A stretch of DNA of 35,152 nucleotides from Acidimicrobiia bacterium (GTDB lineage Bacteria; Actinomycetota; Acidimicrobiia; Acidimicrobiales; CATQHL01): the NCBI GenBank assembly GCA_021296435.1, contig JAGWAK010000009.1:1-35152 (forward strand). The letters are read 5' to 3'. The stretch's first letter is position 1, and each line of letters opens with the position of its first letter. Under the pieces are notes generated by a model. That model searched no databases. It saw nothing but the letters and a program-made list of their open reading frames with translations, and was not told the DNA's origin. Both the position numbers and the translations under genes were made by a program. Below, piece after piece: positions 17,561 through 25,067 of the stretch.

Positions 17561-18651
17561 GCAGGCTGATCGAACTCCACGAGGTGGGCCGGCAGAGCCC
17601 CTGGCTGGACAACCTGAAGCGCAGCTGGATCACCGGCGATGAGCTGGCCCGCTGGGTGGAGCGGGGTTGCCGCGGCATCACCTCCAATCCCACGATTTTC
17701 CAGAAGGCGATGACCTCCGGCGATGCCTACGACCGCGACCTGGCGGAGTTGACCGCCGGCGGGGCCGGCACCGAGGAGAGCTACTGGCACCTCGTGACCA
17801 GCGACATCAGCGCCGCGCTCGCCGTGTTGCGCCCCACCTACGACGCCAGCGCCGGCAGCGACGGCTACGTATCGGTGGAGGTGGCGCCCGAACTGGCCCA
17901 CGACGCGGTTGGCACGACCGCGGCGGCCCGGGAACTCCACGGGAGGATCGACGCTCCGAACCTCTACGTGAAGGTGCCGGCGACCGCGGCCGGTACCGAT
18001 GCCGTGCGCACTCTCACCGCCGAGGGCCACAGCATCAACGTCACGCTGATCTTCTCGCTGCCGCGCTACGAGGAGGTGATCGAGGCGTACCTGAGCGGGC
18101 TGGAGAGCCGCTCGGGAGATCTGAGCGATATCTCGGGCGTGGCCTCGTTCTTCGTGAGCCGTGTGGACACCGAGGTGGACCGGCGGCTGGAATCCGCCGG
18201 CACCGCAGCGGCGCTGGCTTTGCGCGGCCGGATCGCGGTGGCGCAGGCCAAGCTGGCCTACGAAATCTTCCAGGGCCGCTTCTCCGGACCGCGCTGGGAG
18301 GCGCTCGCCGCACGCGGCGCCCGCCTGCAGCGTCCCCTGTGGGCCTCCACCTCCACGAAGAACCCCGCCTACCCGGACACGCTGTACGTGGACAACCTGA
18401 TCGGGCCCGACACGGTGAACACCCTGCCCGAGGCGACCCTCGAGGCCTTCGAGGACCACGGCACCGTGGCCCGCACGATCGACGCCGACCTCGACGAGGC
18501 CGCCGCGGCCGTCGCCGGCCTGGCGGAGGTGGGGGTGGACCTGGCGGAGGTGGCAGAGGTCCTGGAGACCGAAGGGGTGGCGGCATTCGCCAAGTCCTTC
18601 GACGAGCTCCTCGAGACCCTGGCCGGGCGGGCCACCGAACTCACCGCCTGA
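17557..18651 (+). CDS. tal: Transaldolase
   Basis: Transfers a dihydroxyacetone unit between sugar phosphates and works with transketolase in the non-oxidative pentose phosphate pathway. The 364-residue length matches actinobacterial transaldolases, longer than E. coli TalB. Key segments are GITSNPTIFQKAM near 40-52, NLYVKVPAT with the Schiff-base Lys139, SINVTLIFS, and RPLWASTSTKNP. Its ATG overlaps the tkt stop (ATGA at 17557-17560) and has a perfect GGAGG 8 bases upstream, inside the end of tkt. In many relatives glucose-6-phosphate dehydrogenase follows, but not here. Confidence 0.96.
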   Translation: MSRLIELHEVGRQSPWLDNLKRSWITGDELARWVERGCRGITSNPTIFQKAMTSGDAYDRDLAELTAGGAGTEESYWHLVTSDISAALAVLRPTYDASAGSDGYVSVEVAPELAHDAVGTTAAARELHGRIDAPNLYVKVPATAAGTDAVRTLTAEGHSINVTLIFSLPRYEEVIEAYLSGLESRSGDLSDISGVASFFVSRVDTEVDRRLESAGTAAALALRGRIAVAQAKLAYEIFQGRFSGPRWEALAARGARLQRPLWASTSTKNPAYPDTLYVDNLIGPDTVNTLPEATLEAFEDHGTVARTIDADLDEAAAAVAGLAEVGVDLAEVAEVLETEGVAAFAKSFDELLETLAGRATELTA

Positions 18652-18664
18652 GCCCTCGCAGGTC

Positions 18665-18886
18665 TCAGAACGAGATTTGGTCGTCCCCCTCGGGCGTACG
18701 CAGCGCGGCGATCGCTCGCCCGACGGCCCGCCGCGCCTTGAGAAGCCGTCGCTCCGTGGCCAGGTGACTGGGATCGCCACCGGACGCGGCGGCGCGCAAC
18801 TCCGCGAAACCCAGGTCGTCCATGTCCGCTGCGATACCGGCGAGGCGCTCGGCCATATCCTCGAGAGGATCGGGGTTGTCGCTCAC
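18665..18886 (-). CDS. Small helical protein, unknown function
   Basis: A 73-residue protein (MSDNPDPLEDMAERLAGIAA and onward) predicted mostly helical, acidic at the start and Arg/Ala-rich later (TERRLLKARRAVGRAIAAL). I do not recognise it. The GTG at 18886 directly follows GGAG, too close for a Shine-Dalgarno, but CAGACT lies exactly 6 bases upstream, fitting a leaderless start. A longer frame from a TTG at 18970 would add 28 unlikely residues. It is convergent with tal and divergent from the ClC gene. Confidence 0.5.
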   Translation of the reverse strand: MSDNPDPLEDMAERLAGIAADMDDLGFAELRAAASGGDPSHLATERRLLKARRAVGRAIAALRTPEGDDQISF

Positions 18887-18892
18887 CTCCGA

Positions 18893-18898
18893 AGTCTG
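18893..18898 (-). promoter_or_regulatory. Candidate -10 element for the small helical protein gene
   Basis: CAGACT on the minus strand is 6 bases before the GTG. It deviates from TANNNT at the first base, so it is weaker than the others. Confidence 0.25.
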
Positions 18899-18979
18899 CC
18901 CTGCGCGCGGCGGGTCGCGACCACCGGGCTGCGGGGAGACGGCCCGCAGATAATTCTCAGAGTCACCCAACCGGCCCGG

Positions 18980-18985
18980 TAGCCT
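18980..18985 (+). promoter_or_regulatory. Candidate leaderless promoter of the ClC gene
   Basis: TAGCCT lies 8 bases before the GTG at 18994, with no Shine-Dalgarno between. Confidence 0.4.
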
Positions 18986-18993
18986 CGCCTCCG

Positions 18994-20664
18994 GTGCGTT
19001 TCCTCCGCTCTTTCCGGCCGGCCGGCCGCTTGCCGCGCGTGCTCGGCGCGGCGGTCGGACTGGGCGTCTGCGTCGGCCTGCTGGTGGCGCTCTTCGAGCA
19101 GATCGTCGTCGAGATCATGCTGGAGCGGCTCTTCGAGCTGCCGCTGTGGCAGCAGGCCATCGCGCCGCTGATCGGCCTCTGCGCGGCCGCGATCCTGCTG
19201 CGCGTCGTCGGAGGGCGCGGCACCACGCCGGCCACCTCCGATGAGTACATCAAGGCCTTCCACGAGCGTTCGCCGCGGCTGCCCCTGCGTCAACTGCCTG
19301 CGAAGCTGCTGGCGGGGGCCGCCACGATCGGCTCCGGCGGCGCGCTGGGCATGGAGGGACCCTCGATCTTCGCCGGTTCCTCCCTGGCGCACAACCTTCA
19401 GCGAGTGCTCGGACGCTTCCTGCGCCGCGAGGAGATGCAGATGCTGCTCACCGCAGGCGCCGCCGCCGGGGTGGCGGCGATCTTCCGGGCACCGGCGACC
19501 GGCGTCATCTTCGCCCTCGAGGCGCCCTACCGGGACGACGTGACGCGCCGGGCGCTACTGCCGTCGCTGGTGGCCTCCGCCGTCAGCTTCCTGATGTTCG
19601 CAGTCGTGCTCGGCGACACCAGCCCCGTCTTTCCCGGCCTGGCGGGCGACGTGAGGACCTTGGCGATCGTGGACCTGCTGGGTGGCGCGCTGGTGGGCGT
19701 CACCGCCGGCCTGGGCGGGCGGGGATTCTCGGCGCTGGTGCGCTGGGCCAAGGCCCTGCCGGGGCGGGTCGGCCCGCTGCCCCGCATCGTTGCCACCGGC
19801 GGCCTGCTCTGCGGGCTGGCCTTCGCCACGAACGCGCTCTTCGGTTCGCCCCTGAGTCTCGGACCCGGCGTGCGGTCTGCCGAGTGGGTGCTCGACGTGC
19901 CCCGGGGTGTCTGGCTCATCGTGGCGCTGTTCGGGATCCGCATCGTGGCGACCCTCGGGACGGTCGCGGCGGGCGGCACCGGAGGTCTCTTCATTCCCCT
20001 GGCCGTTCAGGGCGTTCTCATGGGCACCGTTGTGGGAGTGCTGCTGGGCCAGACCGAGACCGGTCTGTACCCGACTCTCGGCCTTGCGGCCTTCCTGGGG
20101 GCCGGCTACCGCGCCCCGATCGCGGCAGTCATGTTCGTGGCCGAGTCCAGCCAGGGTTCGGCGTTCGTGGTCCCGGCGCTGGTCGCCGCGGCCGTGGCGC
20201 AACTCGTCGCCGGGCGGGCCAGCGTTTCCTCCCATCAAGCCGCCGAGCGCCTCGGGCACCTCGAGCGCCGCTTCATGCTGCCCATCACCTCGGTGCTGCG
20301 GACCGATGTCCTCACTGTTCCGCCCGACGCCACGATCTCGGAACTCATGACCATGCACGTCCTCGGGCGTCGCGAGCGCGAGGTGGCGGTGGTGGAGGGC
20401 AGCCGCTATGTGGGAATGTGCGGTCTGGACCAGATCGGGGACCTGTCCCGCGGCGACTGGGACTCCACGACCGTAGCGGACATGGTTGCGGCGGACCTTC
20501 CGGTGGCGGATCCCTCCTGGACCCTCCGCGACGCCGTGGCGGCGATGGACGCAGCCGACGTCGAGATGCTCGCCGTGGTTACCGCCGGCGGGACGTTCGT
20601 GGGCCTGGTGCTCGAGGACGACATCCTCAAGCTCGACGAGATCCTGGACGAGACCGGCGGCTGA
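18994..20664 (+). CDS. ClC-family chloride channel/transporter with C-terminal CBS pair
   Basis: A 556-residue integral membrane protein that moves chloride, as a channel or a Cl-/H+ exchanger. Conserved ClC segments are GSGGALGMEGPSIFAGS (about 113-129, with the gating-type Glu121), APATGVIFALEAPYRDD, and GTGGLFIPLAVQG. It has roughly ten or more hydrophobic helices up to residue 420. Two CBS domains follow, from about 430 (ITSVLRTDVLTVPPDATISE) to the end (VEMLAVV, FVGLVLEDDIL), likely binding adenine nucleotides. The GTG start directly follows a TANNNT element. Whether it is a channel or an exchanger cannot be told with confidence. Confidence 0.92.
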   Translation: MRFLRSFRPAGRLPRVLGAAVGLGVCVGLLVALFEQIVVEIMLERLFELPLWQQAIAPLIGLCAAAILLRVVGGRGTTPATSDEYIKAFHERSPRLPLRQLPAKLLAGAATIGSGGALGMEGPSIFAGSSLAHNLQRVLGRFLRREEMQMLLTAGAAAGVAAIFRAPATGVIFALEAPYRDDVTRRALLPSLVASAVSFLMFAVVLGDTSPVFPGLAGDVRTLAIVDLLGGALVGVTAGLGGRGFSALVRWAKALPGRVGPLPRIVATGGLLCGLAFATNALFGSPLSLGPGVRSAEWVLDVPRGVWLIVALFGIRIVATLGTVAAGGTGGLFIPLAVQGVLMGTVVGVLLGQTETGLYPTLGLAAFLGAGYRAPIAAVMFVAESSQGSAFVVPALVAAAVAQLVAGRASVSSHQAAERLGHLERRFMLPITSVLRTDVLTVPPDATISELMTMHVLGRREREVAVVEGSRYVGMCGLDQIGDLSRGDWDSTTVADMVAADLPVADPSWTLRDAVAAMDAADVEMLAVVTAGGTFVGLVLEDDILKLDEILDETGG

Positions 20665-20741
20665 CGGGTTCGGTCGTCCTGCGCAGTGCCTCGAGGCCGC
20701 GTCACACCTGGCGCGACCGGACGGTAATCGGTCTGGCGGCT

Positions 20742-20906
20742 CTAGGCGTCAGAGCTGTGCGCGCACCAGGATCGGTGGTCGTGGCCCGGGAGCGCCTCAC
20801 ACTCGGGGCAGGGCTCCTCGTCGTCCTCGAAGAGCGAGTCGAACCCGTCGCTGGTTTGCTTCAGCGCTCGGGCTTCCTCGTACCGGCGGTGGCGTCCCTT
20901 CTTCAC
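20742..20906 (-). CDS. 54-residue protein with a CxxC motif, possibly zinc-binding
   Basis: The peptide starts MKKGRHRRYEEARALKQTSD, passes through an acidic stretch (DSLFEDDEEP) and ends in CPECEALPGHDH, RSWCAHSSDA. The CxxC followed by His and a third Cys looks like a small zinc knuckle or rubredoxin-like half site. Evidence that it is real: a GTG start with GGAG 8 bases upstream, a basic-to-acidic charge layout typical of small regulators, and position on the same strand downstream of RNase D, 201 bases away. The frame is open upstream of the GTG to a distant stop, so the start is not certain. No function can be assigned. Confidence 0.5.
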   Translation of the reverse strand: MKKGRHRRYEEARALKQTSDGFDSLFEDDEEPCPECEALPGHDHRSWCAHSSDA

Positions 20907-21107
20907 AACCAGAACTCCGAACTCGATGTGCCGAGCGCCGTACCGCAGGCGTCCAGCTCTGTCTGTTGGGCGAGGAACGCCACGACCACCGCGCGTTCCC
21001 GCGGGATCAACAACTCTAGTGCGCTGGCACGTTCATCTCCGTCATTCCTCTTGGACTTGGCGCAGGACGCCCGTTGAGGCTCCGCGGATGCCCTGCCGGC
21101 GGGCGAC

Positions 21108-22250
21108 TCAAAGCGGTTGCCCGGAGCGCTTCTCGAGACGCAGCTTCCCGTCCGGCTCGAGGGCGACTGCGGCGTTGCCGGTCATCAACTCCTCGACCCG
21201 CGACCCGTAGCGCTCGTAACGCCAGCCGCTGGCGAGCCGCGCATCCGGCTCGCCCTCGAGGAACGAGGCCAGGTCGGCCCGGGTCGCCACGAGTGCCGGA
21301 TCCAGATCGTCGTCGCGGGCGACCTGCGAGAGCCACGCGGACACGAGTGCCACGACAGGCTGCAACTGCGACCTGTCGGGCCCCTTCGGCTTGCGGGGCA
21401 CTCGCGGGGGGTTGCGGCGCGCCTGTGCGATGGCGTCGAGCAACTCCTCGCCCGTCGAGCCCGCCATAGCCCGGCCGTCCACCCCACGCACTGCGGCGAG
21501 AGCGGCCACCGAGGCCGGGGCGGACTGCACGACCGCGGCCAGTGCCAGGTCGCTGAGCACGTAGCGGACCGGGATGTCCAGCTGCGCGGCGCGCCGTTCA
21601 CGCCACGCCGCCACCGCGATCGCCAATGGTTGGGAGCGTCGCGGCAGCCTGCGCAGTTCCCGCACTCGTAGCCAGGCGTCCTCAGGACGACGCGGGGCCG
21701 ACTGACGGAGGCGCAGCCGCTCACACTCCTCTTCGCACCACTCCGCGCGCCCATGGGCCTCCAGACGGGCCTTCAGAGCCGCCCAGAGGGGTGGTAGGTG
21801 GCGTACGTCGGCGGCGGCATAGGCGAGCTGTTCCGGCTGTAGGGGCCGTCGCAGCCAATCGGTGAGCCGGTCACCCTTGGTCATGTCGATTTCCAGGAAC
21901 CGGGCGAGCAGGTCCCGCAGCGAGGCCGAGCGCAGACCACAGAATCCCGCCGCGGTCTGCGTGTCCATCAAACGTGCCGGCACTCGCCCGACGACGTGTC
22001 GCAGAATCTCCAGATCCTGGTCAGGGGCGTGCATGATCGCTGTGGCGGGACTGTCCAGGAGTGCTGAAAGGGGGTCCAGCGAGGTGGCGGCCGGGTCGAG
22101 GAGGATCACCCGCTCCCCCCAGGCGAGTTGCACAAGCCCGAGGCGGGGAAAGTAGGTCTGCTCCCGGTGAAACTCGGTGTCGAGCGCGTAGCCGGGCGCA
22201 GTGCTCGCCTCGGCCACGAGTTCGGCGAGGCGAGTCTCGTCGGTCACCAA
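21108..22250 (-). CDS. rnd: Ribonuclease D (DEDDy 3'-5' exonuclease with HRDC domain)
   Basis: Trims 3' ends of tRNA precursors and other stable RNAs. The catalytic residues of the DEDDy family are in place: Asp24 and Glu26 in LDTEFHRE, Asp79 in HAPDQDLEIL, and Tyr144 with Asp148 in YAAADVRHL. An HRDC domain (about 200-280) follows, and the C-terminus may hold a second helical domain. The start is unclear: TTG at 22250 or GTG at 22247, neither with a good Shine-Dalgarno. A GGAGG does lie 10 bases before an in-frame CTG at 22265. The gene begins about 31 bases after the mobA stop, on the same strand. Confidence 0.92.
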   Translation of the reverse strand: MVTDETRLAELVAEASTAPGYALDTEFHREQTYFPRLGLVQLAWGERVILLDPAATSLDPLSALLDSPATAIMHAPDQDLEILRHVVGRVPARLMDTQTAAGFCGLRSASLRDLLARFLEIDMTKGDRLTDWLRRPLQPEQLAYAAADVRHLPPLWAALKARLEAHGRAEWCEEECERLRLRQSAPRRPEDAWLRVRELRRLPRRSQPLAIAVAAWRERRAAQLDIPVRYVLSDLALAAVVQSAPASVAALAAVRGVDGRAMAGSTGEELLDAIAQARRNPPRVPRKPKGPDRSQLQPVVALVSAWLSQVARDDDLDPALVATRADLASFLEGEPDARLASGWRYERYGSRVEELMTGNAAVALEPDGKLRLEKRSGQPL

Positions 22251-22281
22251 TTCGTAGTCGTTCAGGGTTCTGGATCCTCCA

Positions 22282-22944
22282 TCACATGCCCCACTGTGAT
22301 GAACCGGATCCGGCTCCGGCGGGATCGGCGGGGCTGTTCGCCACCGAATCGGGTGCCCGGGAGGGCAGGATCCTCAGCGACTGCAGGTCCCCGGGAGTGT
22401 CGACGTCACGCAGGCTCATCGGGTCAGTTACGGGGACCAGGCTGGTGCGCACGTGGTGGAGCGCCTGGCGCAGCCGACGCTCACCCGCGGCGAAGAGCGG
22501 CTCGAGCAGCTGCCTGCAGTCGCGCCGCCAGACGGCATGAGCCGGCTGCGGACGTCCTGCCAGCAGCGGCACCACGGCGTCGCTGCCGTCGCCGGTGTGC
22601 GCCAGCAGTTCGCGCACGGTCCCCGCGCTGGCGCGGGGCAGGTCGGTTGCGAGAACGACGACCCAGTCCTCCGTGGCCGCCCGGAGTGCTGTGAGTAACC
22701 CGCCCAGAGGACCCTGCCCGGTGACATCGTCGGGGATCGCGGTGAACCCCAACGCGGCCAGGCGGGTCTCGTCGCCGCCGATGCTGAGCACCTCGACCGC
22801 CCCGGCCTCAAGGAGCGCGCAGCGGGCGATCTCGGCGAGGGGACGGCCCTCGAAGGGGGCGAAGGCCTTGTCGTGACCCATCCGCCTGCTGCTGCCGCCG
22901 GTGAGAACGGCACCGCTGAAATCCGTTGGCGGCGGGCTAGGAAT
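22282..22944 (-). CDS. mobA: MobA-like molybdenum cofactor guanylyltransferase (no canonical start; ATT proposed)
   Basis: A nucleotidyltransferase expected to attach GMP to molybdopterin. The nucleotide-binding loop reads LTGGSSRRMGHDKAF, followed by GQGPLGGLLTAL, the metal-site region ATDLPRAS, PAHAVWRRDC and VDTPGDLQSL. A related nucleotidyltransferase such as CofC is possible, but the loop fits MobA best. There is no ATG, GTG or TTG between the upstream region and the essential loop. The best candidate is ATT at 22942-22944, 6 bases after a perfect GGAGG (22951-22955) and overlapping the stop of the DUF3151 gene. ATT starts are known for infC. Alternatively the start was lost by mutation or misassembly. 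The C-terminal 25 residues are low-complexity. Confidence 0.8.
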   Translation of the reverse strand: MPSPPPTDFSGAVLTGGSSRRMGHDKAFAPFEGRPLAEIARCALLEAGAVEVLSIGGDETRLAALGFTAIPDDVTGQGPLGGLLTALRAATEDWVVVLATDLPRASAGTVRELLAHTGDGSDAVVPLLAGRPQPAHAVWRRDCRQLLEPLFAAGERRLRQALHHVRTSLVPVTDPMSLRDVDTPGDLQSLRILPSRAPDSVANSPADPAGAGSGSSQWGM

Positions 22945-23383
22945 CGAATCCCTCCGGTGGCCAGTGGGGATCCAATTGGTGCAGGAAGTGCTCGCAGCGC
23001 TGCGCCTCCTCCCACTCCCCCAGTTCCGCCGCGGTGCGCGCCAAGCCGGCGAGCGCCAGCAGGAAACCCCGGTTGTGCGGGTGGTTCCAGCGCACGAAAC
23101 CCGAACCGCGCCAACCGCTGCGTCGGAGCCTGTCGAGGCCCCGGTGGTAGCCCACGCGGAAGCAGGCGTAGGCCTCCACGGTGTCGCGGGCCTCTTGGCC
23201 CAGACGTGCCCAGCCCTCCAGGAACTGCGGCCAGCTGGCCACGACGTCACTGATGAGAGCGCGCCTTTCGGAGTCGGCTGCAGCCAGGGCGCGCGCCAAG
23301 CCGGTGAGTGCCTCGGTGGGTTCCGGGTCGAGCACCGTCTCCGGTGGGCCCGATGAACTCAACGAAATGGGGACGTCGCTCAC
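22937..23383 (-). CDS. DUF3151 family protein
   Basis: A 148-residue actinobacterial protein of unknown function. The family core is clear: YACFRVGYHRGLDRLRRSGW, RGSGFVRWNHPHNRGFLLAL, then a helical repeat-like stretch (LARTAAELGEWEEAQRCEHF) suggesting a TPR-like fold. The GTG at 23383 has an excellent AAGGAG 5 bases upstream. It follows pyruvate kinase by 90 bases on the same strand and overlaps the proposed mobA start by 8 bases. Confidence 0.85.
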   Translation of the reverse strand: MSDVPISLSSSGPPETVLDPEPTEALTGLARALAAADSERRALISDVVASWPQFLEGWARLGQEARDTVEAYACFRVGYHRGLDRLRRSGWRGSGFVRWNHPHNRGFLLALAGLARTAAELGEWEEAQRCEHFLHQLDPHWPPEGFDS

Positions 23384-23473
23384 CTGCGCTCCTTATCGGC
23401 CGGCGCTCGGTAGGCCCCGGATCGGGACGGCCCCGTTGCGGCCTCCCGCCGGCTCATCTGGCTGTCGACCGCA

Positions 23474-24955
23474 TTATCGCGCCGGCTGGGGTGCGCGACG
23501 GAGTTCTCCGAGATCTTCCGGAACCTGCAGCAGCCGCAGCACATCGGTGCTGCGCGTCGCCGGGTTGATGCCGGCGAGCACGGCTACGAGATCACCGGCG
23601 CGGACGTGACCGAGTTCGGTGGCGGCCTGCACCGCGTCGGCTACCCGCGACTCGTAGGCGATCTCGCTGGCCAGGCAGATGGGGTCGACCCCCCAGCTCA
23701 GCGTCAACTGGCGCACCGTCCGGGGGTCGGCGCTGAAGCCGAGCACCGGAACGCGGGGGCGGAACCGGGCCATGGATCGAACCGTGAACCCGCTGCCCGA
23801 GACGCAGATAAGTGCCGCCAGGTCGACCTCCTCCACGACCCGGGAGGCCGCCGTCGTCATGGCGTCGGTGACCGACAGTGACGCCACCTCGGGGTTGATC
23901 ATGCGCAGCTTGGTGATGTGCTGGGCCCAGCCGGTGTGGTCGAAGCGGAGGTCCGCCTCCTGAGCGACCCGCGCCATCGTGGTGACGACCTGGACCGGAT
24001 CGGCGCCGATGGCCGTTTCAGCGGAGAGCATGACGGCGCTGGACCCGTCGAAGACGGCGTTCGCTACGTCGGACGCCTCGGCGCGGGTCGGCACCGGTGA
24101 CTCGATCATGGACTCCAGCATCTGCGTGGCGGTGATGGCGGGGCGACCCCCGGCGATGCAGCGCCCGATGATGTCCTTCTGCAAGTGGGGCAGATACTCG
24201 ATCGGGAACTCGATGCCCAGGTCGCCCCGAGCCACCATGATGGCGTCGGCGGCATCGATGATGGCGTCGATGTTCTCCACGGCGGGGCGCGTCTCGATCT
24301 TGGCGACCAGCAGCGGCCCGGCCGGCGGTGGCGCGGTGCCCAGAGCGCGCAGGTCATCGGGCCCTCGCACGAAGGACACGCCGATGAAGTCCACGCCGGC
24401 TTCGACGAATGCCTCGGCGTAGCGGAGGTCCCGTTCGGTCGGCGTGGCGAGGCTGAGCCGATCGGCCGGGATGTAGAACCCCGGCCGGCCGCGCAGCAAC
24501 CCGCCGTGGAGCACCCGACCGCGCAGCTCGGCGTCGCCGGCGGACTGGATCTCGATGAGGATCTGACCGTCGGCCAGACCGACGAGGTCCCCCACGTGCA
24601 CGTCATCGAGCAGGCGCTCGTAGTCAACCTCGAGTACCCGGCCGTCGCTGGCTGTGCGTCCGGGCCGGAGGACCACCTCGGCGTCCTGCTCGAGCATGGC
24701 GCCGCCCCGGGGAAGTGGTGCGACGCGGATCTTCGGGCCGGGCAGATCAGCCAGGATGCCGAGCTCCCGCCCTTCGGAGCGAGCCACACGGCGGATTCGT
24801 TCGTAGAGCTCAAGGGCGGCATCGAGCGACCCGTGGGAGAGGTTGATGCGGGCCACGTCCATGCCGGCAGCCATGAGCCGGGCCAGCACTTTGGGACTCT
24901 CCGAGGCGGGTCCGATGGAGGCGACGATCTTTGTGCGCCGCAGGTCGTCGATCAT
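23474..24955 (-). CDS. pyk: Pyruvate kinase
   Basis: Converts phosphoenolpyruvate and ADP to pyruvate and ATP, the last step of glycolysis. The 493-residue protein has the canonical blocks: RRTKIVASIGPAS at the N-terminus, ARINLSHG, ILADLPGPKIRV before the B domain, LLVAKIETRPAVENID, the signature MVARGDLGIEFP, ITATQMLESMI, and the regulatory C-domain with VSGSGFTVRSMARFRP. The ATG at 24955 gives the family N-terminus; its Shine-Dalgarno (GAGAG) is modest. It overlaps the stop of a 25-codon leader ORF in the sequence ATGA, so translation may be coupled to it. Confidence 0.96.
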   Translation of the reverse strand: MIDDLRRTKIVASIGPASESPKVLARLMAAGMDVARINLSHGSLDAALELYERIRRVARSEGRELGILADLPGPKIRVAPLPRGGAMLEQDAEVVLRPGRTASDGRVLEVDYERLLDDVHVGDLVGLADGQILIEIQSAGDAELRGRVLHGGLLRGRPGFYIPADRLSLATPTERDLRYAEAFVEAGVDFIGVSFVRGPDDLRALGTAPPPAGPLLVAKIETRPAVENIDAIIDAADAIMVARGDLGIEFPIEYLPHLQKDIIGRCIAGGRPAITATQMLESMIESPVPTRAEASDVANAVFDGSSAVMLSAETAIGADPVQVVTTMARVAQEADLRFDHTGWAQHITKLRMINPEVASLSVTDAMTTAASRVVEEVDLAALICVSGSGFTVRSMARFRPRVPVLGFSADPRTVRQLTLSWGVDPICLASEIAYESRVADAVQAATELGHVRAGDLVAVLAGINPATRSTDVLRLLQVPEDLGELRRAPQPAR

Positions 24956-25029
24956 CGCGGCGCTCTCGCAACCCGGATGTGCAGGTCGGGCACCCACCCG
25001 TGCGCACACAAGCGACCTCGACCTCTCAT
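24952..25029 (-). CDS. Short leader ORF overlapping the pyruvate kinase start
   Basis: An ATG at 25027-25029, 9 bases after the -10-like TAGTCT, opens a 25-codon frame (MRGRGRLCAHGWVPDLHIRV, then ARAPR). Its TGA overlaps the pyk ATG as ATGA. An AGGAG directly abuts the ATG. This is the arrangement expected of a leaderless uORF that feeds ribosomes to pyk. The peptide is Arg-rich and has no recognisable family. It could be a chance open frame, but three features (promoter spacing, ATG, exact 4-base overlap) agree. Confidence 0.4.
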   Translation of the reverse strand: MRGRGRLCAHGWVPDLHIRVARAPR

Positions 25030-25038
25030 CTCCTCAGC

Positions 25039-25044
25039 AGACTA
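25039..25044 (-). promoter_or_regulatory. Candidate -10 element for pyk and its leader ORF
   Basis: TAGTCT on the minus strand, 9 bases before the leader ATG and 84 bases before the pyk ATG. Only 10 bases separate it from the opposing -10 of the phosphodiesterase gene, so the two promoters overlap and could compete. Confidence 0.4.
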
Positions 25045-25054
25045 CCGGCGTCGC

Positions 25055-25060
25055 TAACCT
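25055..25060 (+). promoter_or_regulatory. Candidate -10 element for the glycerophosphodiester phosphodiesterase gene
   Basis: TAACCT lies 7 bases before the proposed ATC start at 25068, the same geometry as the other leaderless genes. It faces away from the pyk promoter. Confidence 0.35.
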
Positions 25061-25067
25061 CCGCGCC

